Part shown: positions 1-13,000 of the stretch, one piece after another
How the letters are laid out: every line of letters begins with the position of its first letter
Numbering within the stretch: the stretch's first letter is position 1
Assembly (NCBI GenBank): GCA_963402885.1
Contig: OY727097.1
Coordinates: forward strand, 18,600,001 to 18,664,000
Source: Antedon bifida
Lineage: Eukaryota; Echinodermata; Crinoidea; Comatulida; Antedonidae
Length of the DNA stretch: 64,000 nucleotides
Reading direction: 5' to 3'
Notes under the pieces: model-generated
What the model saw: the letters and a program-made list of their open reading frames with translations, nothing else
Database searches by the model: none
Told to the model about the DNA's origin: nothing
Program-made: the position numbers and the translations under genes

Positions 1-790
1 TACGTTTATACAATGTATTGATTTGCGATGAATGGAATATTCCAATCTCTGTTCCACAAGTGTCTATTCCCTCAGGCGTCGTAAAGGCAAGCACTCACTC
101 AACAGAAATTCAGAAATTTTTTTTTTCAATCTGTGCTGCAGAGGTTGGATATAGATTTTTTTTAAACGGATAATGAGCTAGCGTTTTCAGTCGCCGTATA
201 TTAGGTACAAATCTTTATTATTGCAGTTAAACCACCCACATCATCACCCTTCCCTCACTGGCATGAGTAGCGTTGTAAAGCCAGTAGAGGATAGACCTAC
301 GGTGCATCACATGCCCTAAACGCAGAACAACTTTGGTGGGTAGGATAGGAACCAACTTAAGTATGAATTGGCTCTAAGAAACAATTGAAAACCATTAGGC
401 CTACTAATTAAGTAGAGTTAGATAATTTAATATTTATTGGCGATTAAATTGAATTTATGATTTGCCCCGAATAGAGGTGGTTTTCACAAATTGTTTTACA
501 TAAATATAAACATATACACGTCGTAGTGATGTATCGTTACATGTACTGTACTATTTCAATCGACTAGGACGGTGATAGTTTCAACAAACATCGCAATGTT
601 TTACTGTGTTTAGTGGTATATTATTATATTTGTAAAACATGAAAACAATTAATATTTCATTACTAAATGGATAAAGAATATATTTAAAAATTGTTCCTTT
701 TTGCACCCATCCTCTTCCCCATCCCTCAACCCTAATGTTACATACAAAACACAAATTAAGTTTGTTTAAATTTGACTTAAACAATTGGTC
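1..790. repeat. Dispersed repeat, shared with 28.5-30.5 kb
   Basis: Three blocks match the region 28500-30470. Positions 1-50 match about 28873-28922; 436-486 (with the core GATTTGCCCC) matches about 28650-28700; and 500-790 matches about 30170-30470, including CGTCGTAGTG and the segment TTGTTCCTYTTTG. No coding potential is seen. The blocks keep the same order in both places, so this looks like one element family in two RUBCN introns. The element starts before the window, so its left end and class cannot be judged. Confidence 0.6.
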
Positions 791-959
791 TCATTTTGTG
801 ACAAGTTTCTCTTTCGGAAGTAATTCCCAGGGTGCTAATTTTAGTGCTGAAAATTTTATTTTGTAGTTTGTTATAGTACTGTAGATCTACATTTAACCCC
901 TTTCAGAATACATATGTTTGTAGTGTTTTTTTTTTACCAAATGATAATTTTTATTTCAG

Positions 960-1013
960 CTACTACAACCTCGAGCAGTGGAGAAAATTCGCCAGTAGAA
1001 AGCTCTGATTTAG
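960..1013 (+). CDS. RUBCN: RUBCN exon a (first in window)
   Basis: The acceptor TTATTTCAG ends at 959 and the donor GTATGA begins at 1014. Only the frame starting with two carry-over bases is open, reading [17 protein letters not shown], a Ser-rich linker as in the middle of Rubicon. It ends in phase 1 and joins the next exon to make GAA. The weak sequence complexity makes this the least certain exon apart from its phase match. Confidence 0.7.
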
Positions 1014-4000
1014 GTATGACTTTTGTGTTTGATTAGCCCACTCCTGCCAGCTTATTGAACCTTGTAATGATTTTGGACATTTTCATCCAATAGCTTAGAT
1101 GCTAATTTTGAGATACCGTGCCCTAAAAACAGTGTGAATTTAAAAATTACACATGCAATTTATGGGGTACACAGAATTAACCATTCCTATCTGTAATAAA
1201 AATGACTTAATTAATATTCATTGCGTATCTCTGATATCCTTCATCGATTTTCTCCCAAATTTCAATATGTTTTGTTACTCTTTTCATTATTGTTACACAA
1301 ACTCTTTATTTAATCATCATATTTGTTTCTTTCTGTACAGATTTTGTCTGCTGCTTATTTCAAAAAGTTGAAATTTAATTATTTTCAAATGTTCATTTTC
1401 CCATATATGTGAAGATTTTAGGAATTAAATAATGAAGGAATGAGTGAATGAATTAAAATGTTATACACAATAGTCCAATAATGTCTGTAAAGTTGTTTAC
1501 TAGTTCCTAGTTCCTTATTCAAATTAAATTAAAGGGACATGTCACAAATATATCAAAAAACAGATTTTAATACGTAATAACTGTCTAATTGAGTTGTTAT
1601 TGCATCAACATTTTAGCCTTGACCTCTACTTCTTCCGGTCAAATAATTGTAAATATTTTGGTATGGATCGATGACCCTTGACCTACTCTACCATTAGCTG
1701 CCCTAGTTCCGCAATTTTTAAAATTAATTTTTAATTTGTGTGTGTTATAACGTTCGTAAAGCTAGTTACTTATTCGCCGTAGACGGCGTAGATGCAAAAA
1801 CGAAAATAGGGTGGCAAATGGTAGAGTAGGTCAAGGGTCATCGATCCATATCAAAATATTTTGAAAATATTAAGTAGGTCAAGTGTTATAAGGTTCGTAA
1901 AAGCTAGTTACTTATTCGCTGTAGAGGGCGTATATGCAAAAAAGTTCGCGGAACTAAGATAAATTAGGTTAAGGGTCATTGATCCATACCAAAATATTGA
2001 GTAGGTCAAGTGTTATAAGGTTCGTAAAAGCAAGTTACTTTTCGTCGTAGAGGGCGTAGATGCAAAATAGTTTGTGAAACTAGGGTGGCAAATGGTAGAT
2101 TAGGTCGAGGGTCATCGATGCATACCAAAATATTTTGAAAAATTAAATAGGTCAAGTGTTATAACATTCGAAAAAGCTAGTTACTTACTCGCCATAGAGG
2201 GGGTAGATGTAGATTTTTTTTCTACCAAAATCCATTTACTATATTAATTTATGTCAAAAAACAGCTGCAGTAAATTAATCAATCATACAACAAATTAAAA
2301 AGAAAATTATACCATTAATTTTATTTAAATAATTAACTTTTGAAATACAATATTTTTCACCTAATTTTCAATATATCAACACATTGTTGACATTGTATCA
2401 AAATGTTCCAAATACTAAGGTTTGTATTAGCTGTAATAAAATATTTGTTTAATAGGTTGTCAAAAAAACATTATTGCCATTTTTTATTGCTATTTTTTTA
2501 CTAAATTAATTAAAAAACGGTTGCATTTTGTGTTTATCCAATGATTGATATTAATCATAATCACTGTAATGAATCAGATGAATCAAAAAGTTCTCTACTG
2601 CACCTCGCTTGTTGTACACATAGTATTTATTGAATATATTCTCTGCATGACATGTAATGTGTTAACATGCATTTGCAGAGCAACACACATCTGACAGGCT
2701 CTACAACAGCCAATTGACACAGGTCAGCAATAATAACTGGATTAAATGCGACATCATTATGGCAAGCTGGAGCGGATCCAAACATTTTCTAAAAGAAAGA
2801 TCCAGAAAAAAAGGGTACTTTAACCAAGGACATAAATTGTTTTTTGCAGCGTACATTCGCATTCTTTACGTAGGTATTTATGACTTTTAACAGATTGTGT
2901 TTGTACATGATAAATATGACACACAAGACCCGTTAAAAGTAATATCCAGGATTCTGAATGCTTACGTATAATGTATGTTTTATTCATTCATATACAAAGT
3001 AACACCCAATTGGATCGACGAGCTGGATGACTCAGTAGGCTTGTATTCCTACTTGACAATTTTTTTTAAATATTTTTTTTAGTTTGAGACAGATTATTTA
3101 GAGGGTTAGGTTTTTAATATTTAGGACGAATTTTATTATTTATGTTTTTCATCAAGACAAGTTCATAGTTGATAAAACTAAGCCGTCAGACAGATAGATG
3201 CAACACCGATGCCACATACATGACCAATGACCCATCAACTACAGTCATTCTCCAAGCACAGGAACATAACACAAAAGTATGTGCAACATCAAAACAAACA
3301 TGTACCAGTAGATTGAAATCCTTTCACCATGCCTTCAACACAACATCTATAAATGTACAGGTAGCCCCTTTCATCTGGCTAGACGCAACACATGGTATCT
3401 ATCTCTAGTTCCGAAAAACTCTGGGTATGGTTACTTTGTTCAGAAAAATGCAGGTTTGTGTTATTTATATTATCTATAAGTATGAAGAAGAACTGACTGT
3501 AAAGATGGATTTGAAAAAATGATACCCATGGATCAATGAAAAATAGTGCATAACAACAACAACAGCCCGGCGGTCCTACTAAACACCACAAGATACCACC
3601 AGATACCACCAGATACCTACTAGAGCAATAAATCTTACCACCAGAGAGCAGCCACCTGTTTGGAATTGATTATTAAGGGTATATTGCAAATTTCAAAGCT
3701 TAATTCTTTCAGAAACTGATAAAAATTGAAGTTTAAAGTTGAATTTCTCGCCGTCTTATTCTAGAACCGAATGCGTTTGATAAACATTAGCAACGAAAAG
3801 AACGCATTCATCCGTGTACTGCGTACTTGCGTATTGTATTCAACGGTCAACTATGAGGCGCTACCGATGCTTTTTTGTTACTTTAGTCAGTCACATAAAA
3901 TACACCAATCGCGCGATTAGTCTTTCTTTTGACATTATGTTTTTATCATGTTTTGTATGTCAAAATCGGTAACGATAACATAACAAATAGCATACGATAA

Positions 4001-7000
4001 CATTTTTTTTGCACATTAATTTTAATTATTTCCCTTTGTTGCAGACTCATCCAAAATTTCAAGGTCATTATTTAGCTTTACTAATTCAATGTCTCTTATA
4101 ATTATAGCATTAAGAGCTTAGCAATTAAATAAAAAATGTTGTATATTTTCTATTTCACCAGATTTCTTTAGACATAAAATACACGGTAATATCAAGTTAA
4201 AACTTCTGTTTTATTTTCTCTTTCCACATTCCTATTCTATAATGAGTTTACTCTATTTTAACATACGATTACCATCACTGACAAAAGGTAGTTGGCATTC
4301 AGTTTTATTTATTTTTAATAAATGTTATAGTGTACAGAAACGAATTTCTGATTTTATTTGACCAAATAAATTCATCGGTAGCGCCTCATAGTTAACCGTT
4401 GAATACAATACACATGAGACACGGATGAATGCGTTCGTTTCGTTGCTATAATGTTTATCAAACGCATTCGGTTCTGAAATACGACGGCGAGAAATTCAAC
4501 TTTAAACTTCAATTTTTATCACTTTCTGAAAGAATTTAGCTTTGAAATTTGCAATATACCCTTAATAATCAATTCCAAACAGGTGGCTGCTCTCTGGTGG
4601 TAGGATTTATTGCTCTAGTAGGTATCTGGTGGTATCTGGTGGTGTTTAGAAGGACCCACAGCCCAGGGTTTCTTCCTATTTTTTATACATACTAAGATAA
4701 CCCATAAAGCTAGCTGAAAAAGCTTATTTCCAATAGGGTCCTGATTTGAAATTTTAAAAAAAGGTTCATAATAATGCACACATCATCATGTAGAGTTTAA
4801 AAAACTTATTACCATGAGTATTTTCTTGTGTGTATAGGCATGTGAAAACTCTGTTTTCAAGAAATCTAAAAAATATAGACCCCATAAATCTCTCAATATT
4901 ACGTTATATAGTGCCAGAGGCATAGGCTAGTTGCTGTCTGTGGGTGCGAAAAAATGTGGGCCGATCTGTAAGAAAATTTTGAAAAATAAAGCTTCTAAGT
5001 CCCGGAAATTGGAAATTACTGGCCTAGGTTGCTCTGAAAAAAAAAACTTCCTCCAATAGTCCTCAATTCATACCATTCAACAACAATGCATTTATCATCA
5101 ACCTAAACATTCATTCATCACGAAGTCAAATCTGTGGTCGTCAAGTCAAACGATTCATCGCAAAATCATTCATCATGAACACAAAACGTTCATCGCGAAA
5201 TCAAACCCTTCACGTGAAGTCAAATTGTTTATCGCTAGACCAATCATGGTGAAACCAAACCAATCATCATGAAGCTAGCTGTTTCCAAACCCTTCATCTC
5301 CAAGTCGTTCATCCCCAACTCGTTCATCCCCAACTCGTTCATCCCCAACTCGTTCATCCCCAAGTCAGTTTAGCTAACTCGAACCCCATAATTTGGCGTA
5401 CTCGTACCCATTATTATTGTTGTTGTATGTGAATGTCTTGTCAAATTGAATTTTTGGAAGGGTCTATAATGATCAGTTTCGGCTGAACGGGCCATCCTCG
5501 TAAAATAATGTTAAAATAAATAAAATATAATTTGTTGTCTTACTCGTACCCATTGGCTTGCGGCATGATGTATGGGGTGCGATCACATTTTCGTTGTTTA
5601 TATAGATTTTACGTGATAGGAGCTAGATTATTTTACCGTGTGAATATTTTATATACAGGTCTCGGAGATGTCAATCAAAATTTTGTAATCACCATTTAAT
5701 CATTCAATTAGGCATATACTGTTAAGATTATTATGAAACCAATATTATCCAGTTAATGCTTGCTGTACAAGAAAGACAACCTTAAATCGTAAAGCAAATG
5801 AAGATATGTACTGTGAGACAGAGGAGATATACCACAATGTACCGTTACCATCTTTATGAAGAATTGTTTGATTCATCTGACAGTGATTATAATTACTAAT
5901 TATCATTGGATAAATACAAATGTTCCTGTTTTATGGGATAATGGATTTTCTAGTTTGAAAATGTACCATTACAGCAAGTAGAAATAGTTTGCCTAACAAT
6001 TTTTATATCTTCAGAATGATTTCTGTGACTTCATTTCTATTGTTTAGAGCAAATTCATAATATTAAATCGTTTTGGTGGAAACTTGACAGTTTCGCTGTC
6101 CTGCTCGGACAGCTTCTTCAGAAGAAATGACAAATATGTCATTAAACAGATTGAACATAAATTAATCATAAAATGATATGATGATGATAGAATGAAAAAA
6201 CAATTTTCTGGCAATACTTGCTTTGCAGTATTAAATGGAGGCTGACACCCCCCCCCCCTGGTGCATAAAAAAATGTATTATAAAATTTTCATGAACTGCA
6301 ACATTACGTACTGAACTAAATGGTGTGATCTATTTACGCATATACAATCTTTGATGAAACAAGTTATGTCTTCTTTTACTTTATAGAACATTTTGATAGT
6401 AGCAGTGCCTCATCAGAAGAACTGACTGAGAAAAGTAGCAATTTAGAATCTATGACAACAAGTGGACTATCAGGCTCAATGGCATCACTGTATTCAGGTA
6501 ACAAGGAAGTTGTAGTCTGTGTGATTTTTTCCTCTATTTAGTGTCAAGCAGTCCGATTAGGTCTGTGTAAAGGAGTGTTTGCAGGTGCAAATGATGGGAA
6601 CTTATGATTTGGAAATTACAGTTATATACAAATATGGATCTGCCACTGGTCACATTAAATTTGCTTTTATCCGAGATGGGCTTCTTTTCGAAAGATGACT
6701 TGAGGTTTTACAGTATATTTTTTGATCTATTTTTATTATATAATAATATTGTTTGTGTACATTTTCCCAGTTCTTTGTTTGTATGGCCCAAGTGAAAATT
6801 GTCTTGAGAAACTCAAAATTGTATATTGTTCATAATAAACATTAAATGGGATTTACAGTTTTTTAAACTATTACTGTCGAGTTTACCATTTACCGAGTGA
6901 GTTCTCTTTGATTGGTTTTGAGTTATTGTAACCATTGATCATATAGTGGCAGTTATAAAAAATACAGACGCCCATATTCTTAAACCGAACTTTAGTCGTA

Positions 7001-10000
7001 GTACGAGCTAAAACTTTTTTTCATTTTAATTCTTAAACCGAAGAACTAATACAATATAATAATTACCGTCACAGTCGTAAGCCTGATCTGTGTGAAAGAG
7101 TCCACTATATAACGCCTGCTTACGCAGCGAAGCAAGGATAATTCGGGACATTTTGCTTGATTGAGAAAGACTGTGTCAATTATTATTTTATGCATCGTAA
7201 ATAAAAACCAATAAAACTAAACGACGGACACAAAACAACATCAGAAAACATGTGCACGCATGGTATGTTTTCAATTTTTTAATTCTTTTTAAAGTCTGTT
7301 ACAGATATTTCAATTTTTTTCATTACCACTTTGTTTTCTTCATGTGTGCATTTACTTTACACCGCCGTTCCGCAACCTATGGGTTGAGAAAAAAAAAGAT
7401 TCACGAAAATTGTTTCAATTGGGAATCGACGTATTTGACGCATAGTTCGTTGTTAATATATAAGTGGGGAATCCCTTTTAGGACGTGGATTTAACAACCT
7501 ACCAAATGGTTCTACGACGCTATTTTTCTGTAGTTTGCAAAGGAGTGTGTAACTTGACTGAAAAACTGTGAACTCAGTGGGAACTTTTACAATAAACATT
7601 AGAACATTAGAAAGAACAATATAAACAGGTCCATCCCAAATTACACTCATAGCGATGTTGTTCAGGCCCTAGCCAGGGGAAATCTTTATGGTTCGGGAGA
7701 ACCCCTTGACGTTAGCATTGAACGCAAATGTCGAGCCAATGGCGAGCTCGCTAATATTAGAGACGTGTCATTTCCGGCCAACTAGAGGTGCCATTTATCA
7801 TGATTTTTATGTGCGAGAGTACCATTTCCAGCCATCTAGGGGTGTCAAAATTCGCCACAGTAAGCTCAAATACGCAATGTTCCTTTAATCAAAATCCTTT
7901 AACAAAACTGACAATTGCCCTTCACCTTCCACAGATCTAACCATTAAAGTCTGTCACAGATATTTAAATTTTTCACACTTTGTTTCTTTGTGTGTATATT
8001 TACTTTACACCATGGACAGATCTAAACACCTGTTGATGACATCATTTTTTTTTTAAGTCTGTCACAGACATTTCAATTTTTTTGCAACACTTCTTCGTTT
8101 CTTTGTGTGTGCATTTACTTTACAACACAGACAATCAAACAATAATCATATCACCATTTTTTAAATCAGCAACTATTTCCTCTAATTCTAAGAAAGATGT
8201 ACCATCTTCTATCACATAGTCTACTTTAAATTCATCCTCTACCATATCTACAATATTGCCATCCCACAACTTATCGTGATCGTTCCATAGGCATAGATTG
8301 TTCCATAGGTGTTGGATTTTTTTTCCAATCAGAATGTGATGTGATGTGATGTAATAATTTGATGTATTTGATTAGATTGATTGGTTGATACATTACTTAA
8401 GTTTATTAGTGTTTATAAGTTTATTGTTGTTGAACTTCTTCCCTGCAGATGAAAAGCAGAAGAGAGTTGGGTCTGCTTTCTGTGATAGAAATTGTTTTCG
8501 GATGTTAAGTTTTTAAGGCAACTAAACATTTTATGGCGGTGTTAAGTCTTCCGTATAGATTTAGCAAAAGAATCGAGTGGGTGCATTGCTCAATGGAATT
8601 CGTTCAGTTCCTTGTTTTCCTTTGCTTGTCTAAGTTGAGCATTGACAACTTTGTTTGCTACACATCTATCTGTCATAGTGTTAGCTACGTTGTTTATTAC
8701 ACTGTTTTTTCCTTCATCGAGTGGCTCAATTAAGTGATTTACCACTTTAACATATGCATCTGCTGTTCCAGACGCCATTTCTCCAATGCCTAGTGTATAT
8801 ATTTGGTCGGCATCACTAATTTGTGCGTCAGCAAAATGTTTTTTTTTTAAATGTACCATCATAGTATAGTGTGGTGTTTTCCTTTGAACTTAAAACACTC
8901 TTCACATGTAATCGTGAAAGTTCCTGCATTTCACGCAACAATCTCAGACAGCTGCCTGACCTTACAACCAGTCATGTTTACAATGTGACGGATAACTGGA
9001 GCAATATTAGCTGCCGTCACTTCATGTTAAAAACAGAAGTAAACCACTTCTCTGATTTTTGGATTGAACGTTTTTCCATCATCCTTTTTTTGTATACGTT
9101 CACCAAGAGAACTTTGATCTTTCGCATCATTTTCCAACTGCTTTTTTTACCATCAAGAGCTGTTCTGCTACTTGCTTGACTTGGTTGGATGATCTGTTAT
9201 TTTGTGTTCTATAAAACCTTTGGGAGGTTCTGTTTTGCCGTTTAACGTCTCAGTTCGCTGTGTACATCATTCACATCTGCATTTGTTTTAAAAAAATTTG
9301 ATTTCTTTTTTTCATTCTTTCTTCTATTTAAGCTTTATTTGCTTTTCCTTTCGTTTCAGTGCAAAGTTGAACCATTTTATGTTAGCTTTCTTTAATTTTG
9401 AAGCAAGATTTTCATTTTCAGATTTAACATCATCCAATTTTTTCCCCCATTTCCTCTCCCGATTTTCGCATCGCTACAATTTCTTCTCAAAGTTGTTGGC
9501 TTTTCACGTTTAACAATGAACATTCTTTACATTTTTTTTTTCAGTTTCTTTTTTAATTAGTTGTTGTGAAAGGTCAAATCTTCTTCCCATAAATTTTGTT
9601 AACTTGTTTTCTTTTGGACGTTTCTTATAAGATTTGTCAGTCCATATATATATTTGAAACGATAGGATGAGGAAATCTGTGAGAATGCGAAACATATTTG
9701 AACAGAGGTCGGCATTTTAAGAGATCAATTAAAAAAACATGCCCATTTAGAGTAGGTAGGCTTGCAATTCCATTTGGATTTCATAGCTTAGTGGAGGTTG
9801 GTGAGTATACAGTAGGTCCAGGGGTTATGAGGTATCAAAATAATTGGAATTGTACTGAGAAGGTTTTAAACTAATTTTGAAACCCTGCCCTGGGCTGGGT
9901 ATAATTGGTAGTGTGTTACTGTTATAATAATGAAAAGCATGTTTATTTACAATCGTATATAAATTACATTATTTTCTTCGCGGCAAGTCCAACTACATCA

Positions 10001-13000
10001 CGTCAGAGCAACAACGGGAGATGCGGAAATTACGCATGCGATGGGTTGTTTAGGGGGCCTAGCGCTTTCTGTTCACGCTATGAAGTGCATGGTTTGTCGC
10101 TATCATACTTTGTCGCTATCATACTTTGTTGGAGGCCTAGAAAATATGAAAGTTACCATACCACCATGGTTCCTACAAACATTTTGTAGTTTTTGGTTGT
10201 TGTTAATCAAAAGTACTTCATTGTTAAATTAATACTGATCTTGTTCTAATAATGAACAATTAAAATTATATTTCATGTATAGTCCTGATGCGTAAAAAGT
10301 TTTGTTGTAACAAAATGGAAAGTGATATTAATACACAAAATTTTATCATTGGACAATTAGCCTTATTTACACAGACGTGTGAAACTCGACTAAAAGCCTG
10401 ACTTCATTAAATCGAACTTGAATAGCTTAAATTGGCACTTTTTGAACGTCTCAGTTCGAACTGCGACTAAAGTCTGGTTTAAAGGCCAGGTGCGGGCAAA
10501 AAAATTCTATTGATCATACATTCCAATAATTATCGATCTATAGTTTCCCCTATGTTTCATAATTTTTGGGATTTTCTTTGTGTTACACGAGCTTGTTGAA
10601 AATAAGCACTTTCTTATCAGTGGGGGGATAGTTCAAATTACACAGTAAAATCTCTATTCTTTTGTACACAAATTTTATAAATAGAGAGGCATTTTAAAAA
10701 GCTATGAAAACTAAACGTTGTGGTAAAAAATGTTATCAGATGACTAAATATAGGTAATATAACTTGAATTTTACATTTCTGGTATTTTTATTCAACTTCA
10801 GATTTTTATTTTCATGTTATAGCAAAAATTATCCACCGTATATCCACCATCTTTTTTCACCTTCTAGGGAGTCACCAGACATGTTATTACATTAGGTTAA
10901 CTACCTAACTACTGAAAAAAAGTCTTCTTGGTTTTTATAGCAGAATTTTGCCAAATTTTGTATTTGACCATATTAAGGAAAATTCATGTTTTTTTGTCTT
11001 GATTTCTGTTACAAATATTTGATTTATGTACAATTAACCAGATATTATATTTAAAATTCATGCCTGTACCTGAGCTTTAAGAATATGGGCGAGAGACTTG
11101 ACATTCAATAGCTAAAAAATACAACACTTTATTGGGTTTTCCAACACAACCTGATTTCACAACACAAGTCTCTCCTCCTTAACCCACAAGGTCTCTCCCT
11201 GAACGCCCTCTATAGTAGAGTGACATTAACTTATAAGGTTACATTATTACTGATTATACTGAACCACAAATACAAAGCCTAGAATTACGGTGTTAATGTG
11301 TTTTTATGTGCAGATGCTGATGTACGTAGAGGTGTTGTGGCTGCTACATACGTCTTGCCAATTCTCCCATCTGTTACAGCAGAATCTGTTGCCCTCTCAT
11401 TGCTTAAGAAGTTTTCTGAGAAGCATCTTCCAGCGGCTTCAGACCTTCAATGGATGGTTACAGAAAATGATGCACCACAAGCTGTAATTATAACTTGTTT
11501 TTCTTGTTTTCAAAATATATACATATAAGGGTCCGCTTTTCTGAAAATCAAAATATACAGTATTTTGTATTGGCAGCAGAAAAGGGTACACAATTACGGT
11601 ATAAATTTATAAATACCGTATTTTATCCACAAATTTGGTATTTTTGCAAGCACCATTTCTGCTGCCAAAAATATACCGTATTTATACGGTATTTAGAAAA
11701 TACCGTATTATATATAGTAGCAGCAGAAACAGGCCCTAAAAGGTCTTGGGGAAAACTTCTTAGTCAGGCAGCATTTGTCATTTACTTTATGCGATTTGGC
11801 CAAGTTTGATTTTTCACTTTCACTAGGACTTGTTATTTCTATTTGTTTTTTCTTCTAAGCATAGTAAACTTTTAGCACAGAAAGCTGCATTTTATGTAGA
11901 GACCCTGATTGGATTTTAACATACATTTACAAAAATTAAGAAATATTCATTATATGAGTGTCATTTACTGCAAAATGTTCCATTAGGACAAATAGAAATA
12001 TGCATGTTACGAAATTTCCTTCTGGCATGCTTGTAAAGGTAAACTTTAGTGCTCTGCTTGCGCTCTTTCCCATCGAATCCACAAGCTCCACCAACAACCG
12101 ATTTAAAAGAACATGAAATCTCCATGTTGTTTGTAATCAGACAATAATTGGTTATCCGCAAGGTATTACCACCCCCTTTTTTTTTTCATCTTCCATCTTC
12201 TTTATTCTTCTTTCTTTCCACGATTTTTGTGCACAGCTTATCTCAAAAGCATATCATTTTGTAACTTTACCAGAATTTTTACCTTTATCTGAAGATGTCG
12301 TAATAAGGTTTTCGTTAGTGCCATATTATATATGCTAATTAGTAATTAATTAGTACAAATTTTAGGATTTTATCAAATTTTTTGAAACTTTAGTAAGTTA
12401 TTGTCCAGGTGCTAGTTAACGTAACTGTAAAATATTAAGTTTAAATGGTAATATAAAGAATCATGTAATTATCAACCAATTTAAATTTTGCCCATTATAT
12501 CTAAACTTCTTGAACTGCTGTTTTTGATCAGCTTTACCCATTTATTGACCTTTTAATCTATGAACAACAATCTCAGGTTTCCGACCTAATTTCTCTACCA
12601 CATCAGCTTTATTAAACATTACTGAGGACTGGATTGATGCAATTGAAAGCAGTTGTGCTCGCTATTGATATGCTATTATGCTATTGAAGTCTATGGGTTT
12701 AGTGTTACTACTATAGCTGCTATTTCTGCTATAGCTTAGAAAGCAGTTGTGGTTGCTACTGATATGCTATTATGCTATTGAAGTCTATGGGTTTGGTATT
12801 ACTGCTATAGCTGCTATTTCTGCTATAGCTTAGAAAGCAGTTGTGGTTAATACTTATATCCTAATATGCTATCGAAGTTTATGGGTTCAGTGTTACTGCT
12901 TGGTTGTATGTGCATGGTTATATGCATTGATTTAAATAAAGATGATTGATTTTTAAAAGATATATTGATTGATTGATTTTGTCAGAATCTTTTTTATAAT

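Larger units (their letters stand above)
6966..11094. mobile_element. 4.1-kb TIR element with decayed gene; AGA target duplication
   Basis: The left end 6969 begins CGCCCATATTCTTAAACC and the right end 11091 is its reverse complement. Sixteen bases are perfect, and the match extends to about 33 bp once a 594-bp MITE inserted in the right TIR is set aside. AGA flanks both sides (6966-6968, 11092-11094). The only coding trace is the minus-strand region 8135-9740. Three loose copies of an 80-bp module lie at about 7285-7368, 7945-8015 and 8056-8135. A block at 7700-7870 resembles 58450-58610. A 3-bp duplication would fit Harbinger- or CACTA-like elements, but the class is not settled. Confidence 0.75.

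Noticed and set aside
5292-5365. CRISPR-like array
   Set aside because: A head-to-tail 15-bp simple repeat with no spacers, in eukaryotic DNA.
11484-11809. Extension of RUBCN exon c or a separate reading frame
   Set aside because: The frame past 11483 matches nothing, and exon d continues the protein exactly from the GTAATT donor.
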